DNA from: Zea mays
Lineage: Eukaryota > Streptophyta > Magnoliopsida > Poales > Poaceae
NCBI RefSeq assembly: GCF_902167145.1
Contig: NC_050096.1
Coordinates: 293,706,200 to 293,770,199 of the forward strand
Direction of reading: 5' to 3'
Length of the DNA: 64,000 bases
Positions 36,901 to 46,669 of the stretch are shown in pieces. A program made the translations under genes and the position numbers. Under the pieces are notes generated by a model. The model saw nothing but the letters and a program-made list of their open reading frames with translations, was not told where the DNA came from and searched no databases. Each line of letters begins with the position of its first letter. The stretch's first letter is position 1.

Positions 36901-37168
36901 CTTTCTTCCTCACAAGCACAGGGTTGGCAAGCCATTCGGGATGGAATACCTCTTTGATGAACCCTGCTGCCATTAGCTTGTGGATCTCTTCGCCAATCAC
37001 TCTGCGCTTCTCCTCGTCGAATCGGCGCAGAGGCTGCCTGACGGGTCGGGCTCCGGTCCGAATATCCAGCGAGTGCTCGGCGACATCCCTCGGTATGCCG
37101 GGCATGTCCGAGGGACTCCACGCAAAGACGTCGGCGTTTGCGCGGAGAAAGTCGACGAGCACTGCTTC
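33920..37168 (-). pseudogene. pol: pol (RT, dual RNase H, integrase) of element C, four nonsense codons
   Basis: Continues in the gag-protease frame after UAG 37171-37169. RT: FHPEWLANPVLVRKKGG, LDAYSGYHQI, YVDD at 36586-36575. The first RNase H (about 36165-35830) lacks the usual leading Asp (VYVAAT). The second, archaeal-type RNase H (about 35740-35370) shows FFDGS, EYEAL, RGDSQLV and NETADEL and looks intact. Integrase (from about 35060) has a zinc region with CEGCQFY, GLDLVGP, TDNGTQF and NGQVERANG, a complete DDE set. Stops: 36127-36125 (CAG to TAG), 34369-34367 (TGG to TAG), 34156-34154 and 34042-34040. No frameshift down to TAA 33922-33920. Confidence 0.93.
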
Positions 37169-40100
37169 CTATTTGGGATCGAGCCCGGAACCGATCCGGA
37201 TCTGCTTGGTGGTGTCGCCACTGGGGTCAAGAGGGACGGCCTTAACCGTCTCCGCTGGCTCGAAGTTGCCGGCATGGCACTTCACGTCTGGCACCTCCTT
37301 GGAGAGGTTCTCCAGGTCGGCGATGAGGGCCTCGGACTCGGCGAGGGCCTCGGCGTACTCCACGCACTCCACGTCGCATTCGAACGCGTGTTTGTACGTG
37401 GGGCCGACGGTGATGACCCTGTTGGGGCCCGGCATCTTGAGCTTCAGGTAGGTGTAGTTGGGGACGGCCATGAACTTCGCGTAGCATGGCCTCCCTAGTA
37501 CGGCGTGGTAGGTTCCTCGGAACCCGACCACCTCGAACGTCAGGGTCTCCCTTCGGAAGTTGGAGGGCGTCCCGAAGCAGACGGGGAGGTCGAGTCGCTC
37601 GAGGGGCTGGACGCGCTTCCCAGGGATGATCCCGTGGAAGGGCGCAGCGCCTGCTCGGACGGAGGATAGATCGACGCGCAGGAGCTTGAGGGTCTCGGCG
37701 TAGATGATGTTGAGGCAGCTGCCCCCATCCATCAGGACCTTGGTGAGCCTGACATTGCCGACAACGGGGTCGACGACGAGCGGGTATTTCCCCGGGCTCG
37801 GCACATGGTCGGGGTGGTCGGCCTGGTCGAAGGTGATGGGCTTGTCGGACCAGTCTAGGTAGACTGGCGCCGCCACCTTCACCGAGCAGACCTCCCGGCG
37901 CTCTTGCTTGCGATGCCGAGCCGAGGCATTCGCCGCATGCCCTCCATAGATCATGAAGCAGTCGCGGACCTCGGGGAACTCTCCTGCTTGGTGATCTTCG
38001 TTCTTGTTGTCGTCGCGGGCCCTGCCACCCTCGGCGGGTGGCCCGGCCCTATGGAAGTGACGCCGAAGCATAACGCACTCCTCGAGGGTGTGCTTGACGG
38101 GCCCCTGATGGTAAGGGCACGGCTCCTTGAGCATCTTGTCGAAGAGGTTTGCACCTCCGGGGGGCTTCCGAGGGTTCTTGTACTCGGCGGCGGCGACAAG
38201 GTCCGCGTCAGCAGCGTCGCGTTTCGATTGCGACTTCTTCTTGCCTTTCTTCTTGGCGCCGCGCGGAGCAGACGCCTCGGGAGCCTCTTCCGATGGGCGG
38301 CCCTGGGGCTGCTTGTCCTTTCGGAAGATAGCCTCGACCGCCTCCTGGCCAGAGGCGAACTTGGTGGCGATGTCCATCAGCTCGCTCGCCCTGGTGGGGG
38401 TCTTGCGACCCAGCTTGCTCACCAGGTCGCGGCAAGTGGTGCCGGCGAGGAACGCGCTGATGACATCCGAGTCGGTGATGTTGGGCAGCTCGGTGCGCTG
38501 CTTCGAGAATCGCCGGATGTAGTCCCGGAGCGACTCCCCCGGCTGTTGCCGGCAGCTTCGAAGGTCCCAGGAATTCCCGGGGCGCACGTATGTGCCCTGG
38601 AAATTGCCAGCGAAGGCCTGGACCAAGTCGTCCCAGTTGGAGATCTGCCCCGGAGGCAGGTGCTCCAACCAGGCGCGGGCGGTGTCGGAGAGGAACAGGG
38701 GGAGGTTACGGATGATGAGGTTGTCGTCATCCGTCCCACCCAGTTGGCAGGCAAGGCGGTAGTCCGCGAGCCACAGTTCCGGTCTCGTTTCCCCCGAGTA
38801 CTTCGTGATAGTAGTCGGGGGTCGGAACCGGGTCGGGAATGGCGCCCGTCGGATGGCCCGACTGAAGGCCTGCGGACCGGGTGGTTCGGGCGAGGGACTC
38901 CGATCCTCCCCGCTGTCGTAGCGCCCCCCACGCCTGGGGTGGTAGCCTCGGCGCGCCCTTTCGTCGAGGTGAGCCCGACGGTCGCGTCGATGGTGCTCGT
39001 TGCTGAGGTGGCCCGGGGCCGCAGGCGCGGTGTTGCGCGTGCGCCCGGTGTAGACCGAGGCTTCCCGCATAAATCGGGAAGTCGCGGCGTGAGGTTCCGA
39101 GGGGTATCCTTGCCTTCGGGAGGCGGTGCTTTCGGCTCGTCGGGCCGTAGCGCCTTCCAGGAGATTCTTGAGCTCTCCCTGGATTCGCCGACCCTCGATG
39201 GTTGATGGCTCCGGCATCGCGCGGAGGAGCATCGCTGCGGCTGCCAGGTTCTGACCAACCCCGCTGGATGCGGGCGGCGGCCTGACCCTGACATCGTTGG
39301 CGACGCGGTGCTGGAGACCTTGGGGCAGGTGACGTATTTCTCCGGCCAAGGGTTGGCCCGCCCATGCCTGTCCGACGTCCCGACGGATCGGCTCAAGCGC
39401 TCTTGTTCCCTCGTTGAGCCTGGCCTGCGCCTCGCGGACTTGCTCGAGTTGTGGGTCGTAACCCCCCGCCGGAGCGGGGACCACAGCTAGCTCCCGTGGG
39501 GTGTCGGCGCGAGGCACCGGCCTAGGAAGATCACCGTCCTCCGGCATGCCGAGATGGTTGCCTTCGGAGGGATCCCCTAGCTCGATGTGGAAACATTCGC
39601 GGCTTGGGCCGCAGCTCTCGTCGCCAAGGCTGCGGCTTCCGTCGGAACAGTCGGAGAGGCAGTAGTCACATGCGGTCATGAAGTCCCGCACGGCACTGGG
39701 GTTGCCAAGTCCGGAGAAATCCCAACAGATGCTGGGATCGTCATCTTCCTCGGACCCAGAGGGCCCGTAGGTCGAGACGTCTGTCAGCCGGTCCCAAGGC
39801 GACCGCATACGAAACCCCAGTGGGGTTGCACTCGCCTCAATGAGAGCGCCCGCCAAAACGAGATCGCTTGGCGGGTTGAGGCCGAGTCGAAATGACGCAA
39901 GATGGGAGTTAGTTGGTACCTTTTGGTCGACGAGGAGCGACGTAGTCACATCGGGGACTGGTTGCACCGTCATCTCAGGTACGAGGGCGACGTCCTGCAG
40001 GCTTTCCGCGAGCGCGCTGGCGTCGTCTTCTTGTTCGGGGTCGGCGTGTCGCGGGGGGACGGCGCTTGCCTCCGTCTTGAACGCGAGGTCGACGTCCGGC

Positions 40101-40417
40101 GTGCCTTCCGTCGGGGCGTCGGGGGCGTCGATTCGCTCGATGGCCAACGAAGCGCGGCCTCCCGCCTGGCCTTGACGGCCCCGCCTCCTCCTCCGTTGGC
40201 GGGGGAGAGAACGGAGCGAGCTCGAATGTTGCTCTTCCACCACGCGGGGAAGATGTCATCGATTCCGCCGCCGGCGGGCGGGCTGTCGGCCGCCATTGTC
40301 GTCGTCGCGCGGCGGTGGAAGAAGTATCATGTCGTAGCTGCCGTCGAAGGACATGAACTCAAGAGTCCCGAAACGAAGCACCGCCCCGGGCCGGAGAGGT
40401 TGCTGGAGACTGCCCAT
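37169..40417 (-). pseudogene. gag: gag-protease of element C, one nonsense codon plus terminal UAG
   Basis: ATG at 40417 by homology with D and A. An in-frame TGA at 40258-40256 (codon 54; the D copy has CGA) is the only internal break; the next 1,024-codon stretch is open to UAG 37171-37169. From N to C: Arg-rich and acidic low-complexity region, a Cys-rich patch (FMTACDYCLSDCSDGS), the Retrotrans_gag capsid domain (about 38830-38330), lysine-rich linker, zinc-knuckle-like CPYHQG...HTLEEC (about 38120-38075), and the aspartic protease with MDGGSSLNIIY (about 37730-37700). About 1,082 codons in all. Gag and protease are fused, and the UAG separates them from RT. Confidence 0.93.
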
Positions 40418-40457
40418 CTGGAGCTTGACGGGGAGCTGTTCGTCAGCACGCAGCAGG

Positions 40458-40475
40458 CCCCTACCTGGCGCGCCA
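40458..40475 (-). other. Primer-binding site of element C
   Basis: Minus-strand TGGCGCGCCAGGTAGGGG, 2 bp inside the 5' LTR end. Identical to A and D. Confidence 0.8.
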
Positions 40476-40790
40476 ACTGTCGGCGTTTCGAGACAGGGGG
40501 GTCCCCAAGCCGACGAGTGAGTGTGCTGCGTGCCCCAGCCCAGATGGGTCGAGCGCGTGGGCGAGCGCGAAGGGGGGAGAGGCGAGGTGGCCGGAGTCGA
40601 GCGTGAGAGAGGTGGAAGTCCCGCGGCCTTCGTGTTCGTCCCGCGCCCAGGTCAGGTGCGCTTGCAGTAGGGGGTTACAAGCGTCCACGCGGGTGAGGGA
40701 AGCGAGCGGCCCCAAGAGAGCGCCTGTCCCGTCCTCGGTCCCGCGCGGCCAACCTTCTCTAAGAAGGCCCTGGTCCTTCCTTTTATAGTC

Positions 40791-40797
40791 GTAAGGA
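40791..40797 (-). promoter_or_regulatory. LTR TATA box of element C (5' LTR)
   Basis: Minus-strand TATAAAA followed by GGAAGGACC, equivalent to the box in A and D. Confidence 0.65.
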
Positions 40798-41280
40798 GAG
40801 GATCCAGGTGTACAACGGGGGGTAGCAGAGTGCTACGTGTCTAGCGGAGAGAGAGAGAGCTAGCGCCCTGGGTACATGCCAATGTGGCAGCCGGAGAGGT
40901 CTTGGCACCTTGCTGGCGTGATGTCGTGGCTGTCGGAGGAGCGACGGAGCCTGGCGGAGGGACAGCTGTTGGAGCGGTCGAGTCCTTGCTGACGTCGCTC
41001 TGCTGCCGTAAGAGAGCTAAGAGCCGCCGTCGTCACAGAGCTTGGGGGGCGCCATCATTGCCCATCCGGTGGAGCTGGCCAGATGGGACGCCGGTCTTGT
41101 CCTTCGTGTCCCAAGTCGGCTCGGGGTAGGTTGGTGATGGCGCTTCCTGTTGACGTGGCGGACCTGTGCCCTAGGCAGGGCGACATGGGGGCTCCTCCGA
41201 AGCCGAGGTTGAGACTGTCCTCTGTTGCCGAGGCCGAGCCCGAGCCATGGGGTCGGGCGAGGCGGAAGTCGTTCGGCCGA

Positions 41281-41530
41281 GGCCAGGGCGGAGTCCGAGC
41301 CCTGGGGTCGGGCGAGGCGGAGTTTTGTCGTCTTCCGGGTCTTAGCCCGAGTCCGAGCCCTGGGGTCGGGCGGAGCGGAGTCTGAGCCCTGGGGTCGGGC
41401 GGAGCGGAGTTCGCCGTCTTCCGGGTCTTAGCCCGAGTCCGAGCCCTGGGGTCGGGCGGAGCGGAGTTCGCCGTCTTCCGGGTCTTAGCCCGAGTCCGAG
41501 CCCTAGGGTCGGGCGGAGCGGAGTTCGCCG
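41281..41530 (-). repeat. 57-bp tandem repeat in 5' LTR of element C (about 4 units)
   Basis: Same unit as at 29341-29805, with fewer copies and one internally shortened unit. Confidence 0.9.
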
Positions 41531-42369
41531 TGGCGCCTTTGGCAAGGCCTGACTGCCGGTCAGACTCACTCTGTCGAGTGGCACTGCAGTCGGAGTGGCG
41601 CAGGCGGCGCTGTCCTTCTGTCAGCCCGGTCAGAGGAGCGGTGGAGTGACAGCGGTCACTTCGGCTCTGCCGGGGGGGCGCGTGTCAGGATAAAGGTGTC
41701 AGGCCACCTTTGCGTTAAATGCTCCCGCAACTTGGTCAGTCGGTGTGGCGATTTAGTCAGGGTTGCTTCTGAGCGAAGCCAAGGCCTCGGGCGAGCCGGT
41801 GATGTGTCCGCCGTAAAAAGGGGGGCCTCGGGCGAGACGGAAGTCTCTCGAGGTCGGCTGCCCTTGGCCGAGGCTAGGCTCGGGGTGAAGCGTGATCGAG
41901 TCACTCGTGTGGACTGATCCCTGACTTAATCGTACCCATCAGGCCTTTGCAGCTTTATGCTGATGGGGGTTACCAGCTGAGAATTAGGCGTCTTGAGGGT
42001 ACCCCTAATTATGGTCCCCGACAGCAGCCGACCCCGGAGGATTCACGTCTCGCCCGAGGACCCCCTTAAGCAACGGGCGCACCTTCGGCTCGCCCGAGGC
42101 CCAGTCTTCGCCAAGAAGCAACCTTGGCCAAGTCGCCACGCCGACCGACCGTATCGCAGGAGCATTTAATGCAAAGGTGGCCTGACACCTTATCCTGACG
42201 CGCGCCCTTCAGTCGACAGAGCCAAAGTGACCGCAGTCACTTCGCCGCTCCACTGACCGGCCTGACAAGAGGACAGCGCCGCCTGCGCCGCTCCGACTGC
42301 TGTGCCGCTCGACAGAGCGAGGCTGACAGCAGCCAAGTCCGGCCTCAGGCGCCATAGGAAACTCTGCAT

Positions 42370-42640
42370 TGCCCGACCCTAGGGCTCGGACTCGGGCTCA
42401 GCCCCAGAAGACGACGAACTCCGCTTCGCCCGACCCCAGGGCTCGGACTCGGGCTCAGCCTTAGAAGACGACGAACTCCGCTTCGCCCGACCCCAGGGCT
42501 CGGACTCGGGCTCAGCCCCAGAAGACGACGAACTCCGCTTCGCCCGACCCCAGGGCTCGAACTCGGGCTCAGCCCTGGAAGACGAAGAACTCCGCATCGC
42601 CCGACCCTAGGGCTCAGACTCAGCCCTAGCCTCAGCCGAC
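42370..42640 (+). repeat. 57-bp tandem repeat in 5' LTR of element D
   Basis: About four to five units of CGCCCGACCCCAGGGCTCGG, then GGCTCAGCCCCAGAAGACGA. The D 3' LTR has about one more unit (54630-54960). Confidence 0.88.
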
Positions 42641-43114
42641 GGTCTCCGCCTCGCCCGACCCAGGGGCTCGGACTCGACCTCGGCCTCGGAAGACAGACTC
42701 GACCTCGGAGGGGCCTCCACCTCGCCCAACCCAGGGCTCAAACCGACCACGTCACAGGAGGCGCCATCATTACCCTACCCCAAGCTAACTCAGGCTACGG
42801 GGAACAAGACCGGCGTCCCATCTGGCTCGTCCCGGTAAACAAGTAATGATGGCGCCCCGCATGCTCTATGACGACGGCGGCTCTCAGCCCCCTTATGGAA
42901 GCAAGGAGACGTCAGCAAGGACTCGACAGCCCCGACAGCTGTCCTTCCGCCAGGCTCCAGCGCTCCTCCGACGGCCACGACACCATACGAACCGGGTGCC
43001 AAAACCTCTCCGGCTGCCATGATGGCATGTACTTAGGGCACTAGCTCTCCTCCGCTAGACACGTTAGCACACTGCTACACCCCCCATTGTACACCTAGAT
43101 CCTTTCCTTACGCC

Positions 43115-43121
43115 TATAAAA
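43115..43121 (+). promoter_or_regulatory. LTR TATA box of element D (5' LTR)
   Basis: TATAAAA followed by GGAAGGTCC, same position as in the other Tat LTRs. Confidence 0.65.
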
Positions 43122-43416
43122 GGAAGGTCCAGGGCCCTCTTACAGAGGGTTGGCCGCGCGGGGAAGGACGGGACGGCGCTCGCGTCAGCCCGCTCGCTCC
43201 CTCCCGCGCGGACGCTTGTAACCCCCTACTGCAAGCGCACCCAACCTGGGCGCAGGACAAACACGAAGGTCGCGGGTTTCCCCTTTGACGCCTGTCTCCC
43301 TCCGGCTTCTTCTCCCCCCTTCGCGCTCCGTCTCGCGCCGACCCATCTGGGCTGGGGCACGCGGCGACAATTTACTCGTCGGTCCAGGGACCCCCCGGGT
43401 TCGAAACGCCGACAGT

Positions 43417-43434
43417 TGGCGCGCCAGGTAGGGG
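43417..43434 (+). other. Primer-binding site of element D
   Basis: TGGCGCGCCAGGTAGGGG, 2 bp after the LTR end. Confidence 0.8.
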
Positions 43435-43474
43435 CCTGCTGCGTGTTGACGAACAGCTTCCCGTCAAGCTCCAG

Positions 43475-46400
43475 ATGGGCAGTCTCCAGCAACCTTTCCA
43501 GCCCGGGACGGTGCTCCATTTCAGGAATCTTGAGTTCATGTCCCTCGACGGCAGCTACGACATGATACTCCTTCCCCCACCGCGCGACAGCGACAATGGC
43601 GGCCGACAACCTGCTCGCCGGCGGCGGAATCGACGACGTCTTCCCCACGTGGTGGAAGAACAACATTCGGGTTTGTCCCGTCCCCTCCCCCGCCGACGGA
43701 GGAGGAGACGGGGCAACCAAGGCCAAGCAGGAGGCGACACCTCGTCGGCTGTCGAGCGAGTCGACGGCACCGACGCCCCAACGAGGGGCACGTCGGGCAT
43801 CGACCTCGCGTCTGAGACGAAGACGAGCGTCGTCTCCCCGCAACACGCCAACCCCAAGCAAACGGACGACGCCAGCACGCTCGCAAAGGACTTGCTGGGC
43901 GTCACCCTCGTACCTGAGACGACGGTGCAGTCTGCCCCTGACGTGACTTCGTCACCGCCCGTCGACCAAGAGGTACCGACCGATTCCCATCTCGTGCCTT
44001 TTGGATTCAGCCTCGACCCACCAAGCGACTTCGCTTTGGTGGACGCTCTCATAGAGGCGAGTCCAAACCCTCTGTGGTATCGTATGTGGTCACCCTGGGA
44101 CCGGCTGACGGCCGTCTCGACCTACGGGCCCTCGGGTTCCGAGGAAGATGACGAGCCCAACTTTAGTTGGGATTTCTCCGGACTTGGTAACCCCAGTGCC
44201 ATGCGGAACTTTATGACCGCATGCGACTACTGCCTTTCCGACTGTTCCGACGGTAGCCGCAGCCTCGGCGACGAGGACTGTGGCCCAAGTCGTGAATGTT
44301 TCCACGTCGATCTAGGGGGTCCCGACGAAGGCAACCATCTTTGGGAGCTAGCTATGGTCCCCGTCCCGGCGGGGGGTCATGACCCACAGCTCGAGCAAAT
44401 CTGTGAGATGCAGGCCAGGCTCGACGAGGGAGCAGGAACACTTGAGCCGTTCCGCCGGGACATTGGGCAGGAATGGGCGGGCCAACCTCCGACCGGAGAA
44501 GTGCATCATCTACCCCAGGGCATCCAGTACCGCATCACCGACGACGTCAGGGTAAGGCCGCCACCGGTTTCCAGTGGGGTCGGCCAAAACCTGGCTGCAG
44601 CGGCAATACTTCTCCGCGTGATGCCGGAGCCATCTACCACCGAGGGGCGGCGTATCTAGGGAGAGCTCAAGAATCTCCTGGAGGATGCCACGGTCCGACG
44701 GGCCGAAAGCTCTGCCTCCCGAAGGCAGGGGTACCCCTCGGAACATCGCGCCGCGACTTCCCGATTCATGCGGGAAGCCTCGGTCCACACCGGGCGCACG
44801 CGCAACACAGCGCCTGCGGCCCCGGGTCGCCTCGGCAACGAGCACCATCACCGCAACCGTTGAGCCCACCTCGACGAGAAGGTGCGCCGAGGCTACCACC
44901 CCAGGCGTGGGGGACGAGATGACAGCGGGGAGGATCGGAGTCCCTCGCCCGAACCACCCGGTCCACAGACTTTCAACCGGGCCATACGACGGGCGTCGTT
45001 CCTGACCCGGTTCCGAACCCCGACTACTATCACAAAGTACTCGGGGGAGACGAGACTGGAACTGTGGCTCGCGGACTATCAGCTGGCCTGCCACCTGGGT
45101 GGAACGGACGATGACAACCTCATCATCCGCAACCTCCCCCTGTTCCTCTCCAACACCGCTCGAGCCTGGCTGGAGCACCTGCCTCCGGGGCAGATCTCCA
45201 ACTAGGACAACCTGGTCCAGGCCTTCGCCGGCAACTTCCAGGGCACGTACGTGTGCCCTGGGAACTCCTGGGATCTCCGAAGCTGCCGCCAGCAGCTGGG
45301 AGAGTCTCTCTGGGACTACATCCGGTGATTCTCGAAGCAGCGCACCAAGCTGCCCAACGTCACCGACTCGGATGTCATCGGCGCGTTCCTCGTCGGCACC
45401 ACCTGCCGTGACCTGGTGAGCAAGCTGGGTCGCAAGACCCCCACCAGGGCGAGCGAGTTGATGGACATCGCCACCAAGTTCGCCTCTGGCCAGGAGGCGG
45501 TCGAGGCCATCTTCCGGAAGGACAAGCAGCCCTAGGGCCGCCTACCGGAAGATGTCCCCGAGGCATCAACTCAGCGCGGCACCAAGAAGAAAGGCAAGAA
45601 GAAGTCGCAAGCGAAACGCGACGCCGCCGACGCGGATCTTGTCGCCGCTGCTGAGTACAAGAACCCTCGGAAACCTCCCGGAGGTGCCAATCTCTTCAAC
45701 AAGATGCTCAAGGAGCCGTGCCCCTATCATCAGGGGCCCGTCAAGCACACCCTCGAGGAGTGCGCCATGCTTCGGCGCCACTTTCATAAGGCCGGGCCAC
45801 CTGCAGAAGGTGGCAGGGCCCGCGACGACGATAAGAAGGAGGATCACAAGGCAGGAGAGTTCCCCGAGGTCCACGACTGCTTTATGATCTACGGTGGGCA
45901 AGTGGCGAACGCCTCGGCTCGGCACCGCAAGCAAGAGCGTCGGGAGGTCTGCTCGGTAAAGGTGGTGGCGCCAGTCTACCTAGACTGGTCCGACAAGCCC
46001 ATCACCTTCGACCAGGGCGACCATCCCGACCGCGTGCCGAGCCTGGGGAAATACCCGCTCGTTGTCGATCCCGTCATCGGCAACGTCAGGCTCACCAAGG
46101 TCCTCATGGACGGAGGCAGCAGCCTCAACATCATCTACGCCGAGACCCTCGGGCTCCTGCGGATCGATCTGTCCTCGGTCCGGGCAGGCGCTGTGCCTTT
46201 TCATGGGATCATCCCCGGGAAGCGCGTCCAACCCCTCGGACAACTCGATCTACGCGTCTGCTTTGGGACGCCCTCCAACTTCCGAAGGGAGACCCTCACG
46301 TTCGAGGTGGTCGGGTTTCGAGGAACCTACCACGCAGTACTGGGGAGGCCATGCTACGCCAAGTTCATGGCCGTCCCCAACTACACCTACCTCAAGCTCA

Positions 46401-46669
46401 AGATGCCGGGCCCCAACGGGGTCATCACCGTCGGCCCCACGTACCGACACGCGTACGAATGCGACGTGGAGTGCGTGGAGTATGCCGAGGCCCTTGCCGA
46501 ATCCGAGGCCCTCATCTTTGACCTGGAGAGCCTCTCCAAGGAGGCGCCAGACGTGAAGCGCCACACCGGCAACTTCGAGCCAGCGGAGACGGTTAAATCC
46601 GTCCCTCTCGACCCCAGCAGCGACGCCTCCAAGCATATCCGGATCGGCTCCGAGCTCGACCCCAAATAG
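43475..46669 (+). pseudogene. gag: gag-protease of element D, five nonsense codons
   Basis: ATG 43475 (MGSLQQPFQPG), open to TAG 44657, then the same frame continues with TGA 44861, TAG 45203, TGA 45326 and TAG 45533, and reaches the family UAG at 46667-46669. No frameshift was seen, but about 36 bp present in A (1696-1750) are missing near 44342. Capsid region about 44990-45500, CPYHQG...HTLEEC near 45720-45765, protease MDGGSSLNIIY near 46107. Relative to C or A, the internal stops come from CAG, TGG or CGA codons, all single transitions. Confidence 0.92.

Larger units (their letters stand above)
16956..42023 (-). mobile_element. Element C: Tat-lineage LTR retrotransposon, nearly full frame, nested in D
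   Basis: Read on the minus strand: 5' LTR 42023-40478, PBS, gag-protease, pol, spacer, PPT, 3' LTR 30295-29158 plus 17563-16956 (split by element E). Its own length without E is about 13.5 kb. LTRs differ by about nine substitutions and two small indels outside the tandem repeat (about 0.6%), so insertion is recent. LTR sequence and spacer differ enough from A and D to call it a sister subfamily. Gag-pol is one unbroken frame from ATG 40417 to TAA 33920 except for six stop codons. Confidence 0.96.
40478..42023 (-). repeat. 5' LTR of element C (1,546 bp)
   Basis: Reverse complement starts TGTCGGGGACCATAATTAGG (ending at 42023) and ends GAAACGCCGACA (at 40478). It carries a TATA box at 40791-40797 and about four tandem units, one shortened (41370-41400). 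Confidence 0.95.
42024..43414 (+). repeat. 5' LTR of element D, remainder (first five bases are the C target duplication)
   Basis: Resumes with GCAGCCGACCCCGGAGG, exactly where 16955 stopped, and ends GAAACGCCGACA. It contains tandem units (42370-42640) and a TATA box at 43115-43121. Joined LTR length is about 1,551 bp. Confidence 0.96.

Noticed and set aside
37904..39205. 433-codon plus-strand ORF opposite gag of element C
   Set aside because: It mirrors the codon bias of the intact gag frame on the other strand. No domain; a shadow of gag-protease.
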